Shown: positions 22,742-26,932 of the stretch, piece by piece
Numbering within the stretch: the stretch's first letter is position 1
How the letters are laid out: each line of letters begins with the position of its first letter
Assembly: GCA_964603985.1 (NCBI GenBank)
Contig: CAZRXG010000047.1
Location: forward strand, 1-26,932
Source of the DNA: CAZRXG01 sp964603985
GTDB taxonomy: Bacteria > Chloroflexota > Anaerolineae > Aggregatilineales > UBA3940
Direction: 5' to 3'
Length of the DNA: 26,932 bases
The notes under the pieces: generated by a model
The model's input: the letters and a program-made list of their open reading frames with translations, nothing else
What the model was told of the DNA's origin: nothing
The model's database searches: none
Program-made: the position numbers and the translations under genes

Positions 22742-23721
22742 CCGTCATTCCCCGCTGGTTGCTTGTTCTTGGCACGGTGCTATTCTTTGGGATAGTGCTG
22801 ATTGCCGTCTCTCCTGTAGCTGCTCTCGCTGGCCCTTCCCTGCTGCCTTGTGGTGTCCCTGGTCACAGTGATCTGGTCCTCGGTGGTGGTGTGGAATTGG
22901 GCGCTGTGGAGGAGGACACCTGTCTTCACTGTCATCTTGCCGGTGAAGACGATGGTGTCTGGACACCTGTGGCGCGTTGGACACTCTTTGGCGCGGCGGG
23001 GTTGGTCTTTGCCTTTGGTGTCTATCGCGGTGTGGGTGTCTGGACGTCGCGTGTGCCGTGGAGGCCGCTATTTGCCCGTGCGGTTGATTGGGTGGATGAG
23101 CGTTACCAAGTCAGGGAGCCATGGGAGAAGATAGCCAGCAAGCCTGTGCCGAAGTTCGCTCGACAGTGGTTTTACTGCCTGGGAGGAATCACGCTGACGC
23201 TGTTCCTCGTGCAGGCTGTCACGGGGATCATGCTTGCTTTCTATTACAAGCCCACTCCCGAGGCTGCTTATGATAGTATTCTGTTTATCGAGAATGAGGT
23301 TCGCTTTGGGGCTGCCATTCGCGCTGTTCACCACTGGGCAGCCAATGGCATGATTGTGATGTGTGTTGCTCACATGCTCCGGGTTTTCATCTCCGGTGCG
23401 TACCGCGCTCCGCGCGAGCTTAACTGGGTGGCGGGGGCCCTATTGTTGATCATGACGCTTGCCTTTGGCTTCACTGGCTACCTGCTGCCCTGGGATCAGC
23501 GCGCGTTCTGGGCGACGACGGTTGGCACGGACATTGCGGGAGGTGTGCCGGATTTTGGGCCTCTTGCGCTGGTGTTTCTACGTTCTGGGTGGACGGTTAC
23601 TGCCATGACCCTTGGTCGTTTCTATGCTGCGCACGTATTGGTGCTGCCGGTTATGACAGTTGCCTTGATGGGTTTGCACTTCCTGATGATCCGGCGGCAG
23701 GGCATTGCGGAGCCGCTCTAG
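22738..23721 (+). CDS. cytochrome b6-type subunit with N-terminal c-type heme motif
   Basis: A 327-residue membrane protein. Residues 1-110 are an extra module: a membrane helix (about 5-30), a c-type heme site CLHCH at 62-66, and another helix (about 80-100). Residues 130-327 match cytochrome b6 of b6f-type complexes. FYCLGGITLTLFL carries the Cys (147) that binds heme ci in b6f. Heme b ligands are His198/His212 and His299/His314; the 15-residue spacing of the second pair is b6-like. PWDQRAFWA is conserved. It would oxidise menaquinol in the membrane. GTG start with GGAGGTGA upstream. First confident gene of the four-gene operon. Confidence 0.88.
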   Translation: MTVIPRWLLVLGTVLFFGIVLIAVSPVAALAGPSLLPCGVPGHSDLVLGGGVELGAVEEDTCLHCHLAGEDDGVWTPVARWTLFGAAGLVFAFGVYRGVGVWTSRVPWRPLFARAVDWVDERYQVREPWEKIASKPVPKFARQWFYCLGGITLTLFLVQAVTGIMLAFYYKPTPEAAYDSILFIENEVRFGAAIRAVHHWAANGMIVMCVAHMLRVFISGAYRAPRELNWVAGALLLIMTLAFGFTGYLLPWDQRAFWATTVGTDIAGGVPDFGPLALVFLRSGWTVTAMTLGRFYAAHVLVLPVMTVALMGLHFLMIRRQGIAEPL

Positions 23722-23742
23722 CATGTGGGAGGCAAATGGGTG

Positions 23743-24159
23743 ATGTCTGCTGTCACAGAGCCTGAAGAGAAACAGGACGACGCTATTCCCTTCTTTCCCG
23801 ACCATGCTCTGGTCGAGCTGTACGTGGCGATTGGGGTGATGGCGGTTCTATGCGTAGTCGGTGTTGTGGGGCAGCTCATGCCGGTCGGGCTAGATCCGGC
23901 TGGCATGGCCGACCCGATGAACACGCCTCTGCACGCCAAGCCGGAGTGGTACTTCCTCTTTCTCTACCAGATACTCAAGTACGTGCCGGAGGTTGTGGGG
24001 GCACTGATCCCGATTGTTGGCCCACTCGTTATTCTGGTCTGGCCTTTCATCGACCGCGGGCGTGAGGACACAAAGCGCGCACGACTGGTCCGTATTGTCA
24101 CGGTGGTTGTGCTGCTGACCGCGGTCGCCGTCCTGTCGATCCTAGGGGAGTTGTCTTAG
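23743..24159 (+). CDS. subunit IV-type C-terminal half of cytochrome b
   Basis: A 138-residue protein equivalent to subunit IV (PetD) of b6f complexes. It has three membrane helices (about 25-46, 72-101, 111-135) and the quinol-oxidation-site motif PEWYFLFLYQILK. It pairs with the preceding b6-type protein to make a split cytochrome b. The true start is ATG 23743 or the adjacent in-frame GTG 23740; GGAGG at 23728-23732 fits either. The gap to the cytochrome gene is 21 bp, and the Rieske gene starts 2 bp after its stop. No extra cytochrome c domain is fused to its C-terminus, unlike Firmicutes b6c complexes. Confidence 0.88.
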   Translation: MSAVTEPEEKQDDAIPFFPDHALVELYVAIGVMAVLCVVGVVGQLMPVGLDPAGMADPMNTPLHAKPEWYFLFLYQILKYVPEVVGALIPIVGPLVILVWPFIDRGREDTKRARLVRIVTVVVLLTAVAVLSILGELS

Positions 24160-24161
24160 CC

Positions 24162-24608
24162 ATGGCTTCGGTGTCACGTCGCAAGTTCATGAAGATTGCC
24201 GGGTGGGCGGCAGCGGTGACCGGTTTTGCTGCTGTCAGTGTCCCGGTTGTTGCGTATTTCTATCCCAAGGACCTGGAGGAAGTTCCTTCGGAACCTGTGG
24301 TGGTTGGGCCGCCCGATGAACTGCCTGTCGGCCAGTCGAAGCTGGTTGCGTTTGGTCGCTACCCGGCGCTGGTCATCAACACCCCTGGGGGTCTACGTGC
24401 TTACTCGGCGGTTTGCACGCACTTTGCCTGTCTGGTCAAGTGGAACCCGGACAGTGGTAGGATTGAGTGTCCCTGCCATGACGGGTTCTTTGACCCGCTT
24501 GATGGCTCTGTGATCTCTGGCCCACCGCCAGAGCCGCTCCTCAGGTTTGATGTGTACGTTGGCGACGATGGCCGGATCTACGTTGCTCAGGGTGAGGAGG
24601 AGGAGTGA
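24162..24608 (+). CDS. Rieske 2Fe-2S protein
   Basis: A 148-residue Rieske protein. An N-terminal anchor with twin-arginine-like start (SRRKFMKIAGWAAAV) spans about 5-33. The cluster is held by CTHFAC and CPCHDG, both boxes complete (two Cys and two His). The first box has Phe-Ala where CTHLGC is commonest. It takes an electron from quinol and passes it to a c-type cytochrome, here perhaps the heme fused to the b6-type subunit. Its stop overlaps the next gene start by one base (TGATG). Confidence 0.92.
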   Translation: MASVSRRKFMKIAGWAAAVTGFAAVSVPVVAYFYPKDLEEVPSEPVVVGPPDELPVGQSKLVAFGRYPALVINTPGGLRAYSAVCTHFACLVKWNPDSGRIECPCHDGFFDPLDGSVISGPPPEPLLRFDVYVGDDGRIYVAQGEEEE

Positions 24609-26521
24609 TGGCTGCCGAAGCACCAACCTCTGGCGCGGTAGGGCTGCCCGCTGCCCGTTCCTCTGTCTGGGTGCGTGTGTGGGACTTCCTGGCCCAGGTG
24701 CTCCTCCAGGCGCGTGTTCTCAGGAAACTGTATCCCGGTGTGATGCACTTCCTGATCTTCTGGGGGATGACCATCCAGCTTGTGGGCACGGCTATCAGCC
24801 TGATGCAGATCCAGTTGTTCGTTCCCTTCGTTGAGCTGGGTGACGTCTTCCCCGTCGGAGGTGCCTACCACGCCTTTGAGCTGATCATGGATCTGGCCGG
24901 CCTGGCCATCGTCACCGGTGTGCTGATGGCATTCTTCCGGCGGTGGGTGCTGCGGCCCAGTTACCTTGAGACGCGCTGGGATGATACTTATGCCCTGGTG
25001 CTCCTGCTCGTTGTCCCCCTGATCGGGTTTGCCACTGAGGGGCTGCGTCTGCTGGTGACTTCGCCGCCCTGGGCCAGATGGTCGCCGGTTGGCAACCTGA
25101 CCGCCGAGCTGCTTGCGTCGCTGGGTGTGACGCCGGAGGGCGCGGCGAGGGTGCACTATGGCTTCTACTGGGCACACATCGTCGGTGGGCTGGTGTTCGT
25201 GGCGAGCATCCCGTTCACCAAGCTGCGCCATCTGGTCACCGCCCCGCTGAACATCGTGCTGCGACCGCTCAAGGCGCGAAGTGCGCTGACACTGATCGAG
25301 GACATTGAGGAGGCTGAGGTGCTGGGTGCCACCGAGGTGGCCGAGTTTGCGTCGCGGGACCTGCTCTCGTTTGATGCTTGTTTGCAGTGTGGCCGCTGTG
25401 AGGCGGTCTGTCCGGCCACGATTGCCGGGATGGCGTACTCCCCGCGAGTCCTGATCCGCGACCTGCGTGGTGAGATGCACGTGACGTTGATGGGGGAAAA
25501 TGGCAGTGGTGCGTCGGGGCCGCTGGGTGAGGAACTGGGCGAGTCGATGCTTTGGTCGTGCACTACCTGTGGGGCCTGCATAGATGCCTGCCCGGTGTTC
25601 ATCGACCCGGTGGCGGAGGTGGTTGAGCTGCGGCGGGGTGATGCTTTGATGACGGGCAGCGTTCCCGGATCGGTGGGACTGGCACTACGGAACATGGAGC
25701 GGCAGAACAACCCCTGGGGCCTACCTGCAACCGACCGCACGGCCTGGACTGAAGGGCTTGATGTCCGGGTGTTGCAGCCCGGTGAGGAGACGGACGTTTT
25801 GCTCTTCGTGGGCTGTGCGTTCTCTTATGATGACCGCAGCAAGAAAGCGGGCCAGGCATTCGTGCGACTGTTACAGGCTGTCGGTGTGGACTTTGCCATA
25901 CTTGGCGATGCGGAAAGCTGCTGTGGTGAGACGGGTCGGCGGCTTGGACATGAGTATCTCTTCCAGGTGCTTGCCCAGCAGAACATCGAGGTTCTGTCGG
26001 AGTATGGGTTCAATCGCATTGTGACCCAGTGCCCGCATTGCTTCAACACTCTGAAGAATGAGTATCCGCAGTTGGGTGGGGATTACGAGGTGCTCCACTA
26101 CACCGAGCTTTTGCAGGAGATCGCGGCGGCTTTGCCTGGCGACGGGCGGCAGGTGGCCGGTAGGGTGGCTTACCACGACTCGTGCTACCTGGGGCGGTAC
26201 AACCAGATCTACGACCAGCCACGCCGATTGCTTGACCGGGCCGGGGTGTCCCGGGTTGAGATGAAGCGGCGGCGGCAGAATGGCTTCTGCTGCGGTGGTG
26301 GTGGTGGTGGGATGTGGGTGGAGACGGATGCTGAAACCCGCATCAATCACACCCGGCTGGATGAGGCGCTTGAGGCCGGGGCCGACGTGGTGGCGACTGC
26401 CTGCCCCTACTGCATGCTGATGTTCGATGACGCGATCCGCTCGAAGGGGTTGGGAGAGCGCATTCAGGTGATGGACGTGGCCGAGATATTAGCCGGCGGT
26501 CTGGGAGATCGGTCGCGGTAA
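24608..26521 (+). CDS. membrane-bound HdrD-like Fe-S oxidoreductase (NarI-like + 2x[4Fe-4S] + 2x CCG)
   Basis: A 637-residue protein. Residues 1-215 are a NarI-like membrane domain with about five helices and His residues for b-type heme (His48, His89, His183, His191). Two 4Fe-4S motifs follow: CLQCGRCEAVCP (about 258-269) and CTTCGACIDACP (about 318-329). Two CCG/HdrB-type modules come next (SCCGETG with QCPHCF; HDSCYLG with FCCGGGG and CPYC). This is the HdrDE-like fusion seen in membrane Fe-S oxidoreductases that link electron-transfer flavoprotein or heterodisulfide/thiol chemistry to menaquinone. ATG 24608 overlaps the Rieske stop; the upstream GTG 24605 is less likely. The donor is not evident here. 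Confidence 0.87.
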   Translation: MAAEAPTSGAVGLPAARSSVWVRVWDFLAQVLLQARVLRKLYPGVMHFLIFWGMTIQLVGTAISLMQIQLFVPFVELGDVFPVGGAYHAFELIMDLAGLAIVTGVLMAFFRRWVLRPSYLETRWDDTYALVLLLVVPLIGFATEGLRLLVTSPPWARWSPVGNLTAELLASLGVTPEGAARVHYGFYWAHIVGGLVFVASIPFTKLRHLVTAPLNIVLRPLKARSALTLIEDIEEAEVLGATEVAEFASRDLLSFDACLQCGRCEAVCPATIAGMAYSPRVLIRDLRGEMHVTLMGENGSGASGPLGEELGESMLWSCTTCGACIDACPVFIDPVAEVVELRRGDALMTGSVPGSVGLALRNMERQNNPWGLPATDRTAWTEGLDVRVLQPGEETDVLLFVGCAFSYDDRSKKAGQAFVRLLQAVGVDFAILGDAESCCGETGRRLGHEYLFQVLAQQNIEVLSEYGFNRIVTQCPHCFNTLKNEYPQLGGDYEVLHYTELLQEIAAALPGDGRQVAGRVAYHDSCYLGRYNQIYDQPRRLLDRAGVSRVEMKRRRQNGFCCGGGGGGMWVETDAETRINHTRLDEALEAGADVVATACPYCMLMFDDAIRSKGLGERIQVMDVAEILAGGLGDRSR

Positions 26522-26545
26522 ACGGTGTGTGAGGGAGGCAGTCCA

Positions 26546-26567
26546 GGGGCGGCTCGCGAACCGCCCC
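26546..26567. repeat. REP-like palindrome 1
   Basis: GGGGCGG (26546-26552) faces CCGCCCC (26561-26567) around the loop CTCGCGAA. It lies 25 bp after the operon stop. A dispersed palindromic element is likely. Confidence 0.55.
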
Positions 26568-26595
26568 CCCGCGCTGCCGTTGTCTTCTGCTTGTG

Positions 26596-26617
26596 GGCGG
26601 GCCTCGTGCCCGCCTTT
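26596..26617 (+). terminator. REP-like palindrome 2, possible operon terminator
   Basis: GGCGGGC (26596-26602) faces GCCCGCC (26608-26614) with a 5-nt loop, followed by TTTACGTTT. This is the best terminator candidate for the redox operon, although the T-run is interrupted. Confidence 0.45.
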
Positions 26618-26662
26618 ACGTTTGTCCGATCTGGCCCTATGCCTGCCACCCCCTCTACTCAT

Positions 26663-26685
26663 GGGGCGGGTTTCAAACCCGCCCC
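26663..26685. repeat. REP-like palindrome 3
   Basis: GGGGCGGGTTT (26663-26673) faces AAACCCGCCCC (26675-26685) with one central base: a near-perfect 23-bp palindrome. Its form is that of the abundant dispersed palindromes in many Chloroflexota genomes (recalled, not searched). Confidence 0.6.
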
Positions 26686-26873
26686 TACTATGCGGTGGCG
26701 GGGATGGGCGTCTGGCTCTGTGTACCTGTAGATCCCTGTTCCATAGATCAACACCATAGCTTCTGTGTTGGGCGATGTATTCAGTTGGCACACCCGCGCG
26801 GTGGTGGCGAGTCTGCCGGTGGGTGCTGCATGACGGAGTGCGGTGCACAGCCGATCCATGGCCGGGTGGAATA

Positions 26874-26903
26874 GCGATCAGCGATCAGCCGTCAGCGGTC
26901 AGC
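26874..26903. repeat. 7-bp tandem repeat, four units
   Basis: GCGATCA, GCGATCA, GCCGTCA, GCGGTCA, then GC. The stretch leads directly into the C-rich and TCCCCGGTGCAG repeat at the window end. A decayed version is visible at about 88-112. Confidence 0.6.
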
Positions 26904-26913
26904 TTTGCCCCCC

Positions 26914-26932
26914 TCCCCGGTGCAGCTTCGCT
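26914..26932. repeat. right copy of the window-edge repeat
   Basis: These last 19 bases are identical to bases 1-19 in the same orientation, so the two window ends overlap. Confidence 0.75.

Larger units (their letters stand above)
26522..26932. other. non-coding tail with REP-like palindromes and tandem repeats
   Basis: About 410 bp after the redox operon with no credible gene. It holds three different GC-rich palindromes, a 7-bp tandem repeat and the right copy of the repeat that also forms the left window edge. Confidence 0.6.

Noticed and set aside
1..26932. tRNA or rRNA genes
   Set aside because: I looked for T-loop (GGTTCGA-type) and rRNA signatures on both strands and saw none that fold into a tRNA; tRNAscan-SE would settle it.

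Overview
The window looks like chromosome or large-replicon DNA from an uncultured, GC-rich bacterium, most likely Chloroflexota (Anaerolineae-like). This is an inference from three things: the family-5 peptide transporter layout, a ParM/Alp-like actin gene paired with small DNA-binding proteins, and dispersed GGGGCGGGTTT/AAACCCGCCCC palindromes. No rRNA, tRNA or ribosomal marker is present, so the taxonomy is tentative. Both ends lie inside the same dispersed repeat: bases 1-19 are identical to 26914-26932. The piece is therefore either bounded by repeats or possibly circular.

Layout. 1-856 holds no convincing protein gene. It has a consensus minus-strand promoter with a LexA-like palindrome, a run of stem-loops, and a large inverted-repeat element. 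857-7225 (minus) is a complete oligopeptide/dipeptide ABC transporter operon in the order D-F-A-B-C. 7992-11436 (minus) is a sugar-activation operon: a fused GHMP sugar kinase/nucleotidyltransferase, a PfkB kinase and a small zinc-ribbon membrane protein. 11640-15525 (plus) is a DNA-partition-like cassette: paired 12-bp palindromic repeats, a ParR/ribbon-helix-helix-like protein, a ParA ATPase, a second ribbon-helix-helix-like protein, a ParM-like actin and an FHA-domain protein. 15662-20770 (minus) is a xylose-type sugar operon: Gfo/Idh/MocA oxidoreductase, xylulokinase, PfkB kinase and a short xylose isomerase. 20800-22500 is a gene-poor region with two transposase remnants and two look-alike small RNA genes, each with a promoter, hairpins and an intrinsic terminator. 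22738-26521 (plus) is a respiratory operon: a b6-type cytochrome with an N-terminal c-heme motif, subunit IV, a Rieske protein and a membrane-bound HdrD-like iron-sulfur oxidoreductase. It sits behind a promoter and a perfect 24-bp palindromic operator. The end carries three REP-like palindromes and a 7-bp tandem repeat.

How it fits together. The transporter brings in peptides. The two sugar operons isomerise, phosphorylate and activate sugars, feeding the pentose phosphate pathway and nucleotide-sugar synthesis. The redox operon probably passes electrons from an HdrD/ETF-type donor through menaquinone to a Rieske/cytochrome b complex. The most unusual parts are the cassette that combines a ParA-type and an actin-type NTPase with an FHA protein beside paired centromere-like repeats, the two tandem small RNA genes, and the SOS-like promoter facing a structured non-coding stretch.
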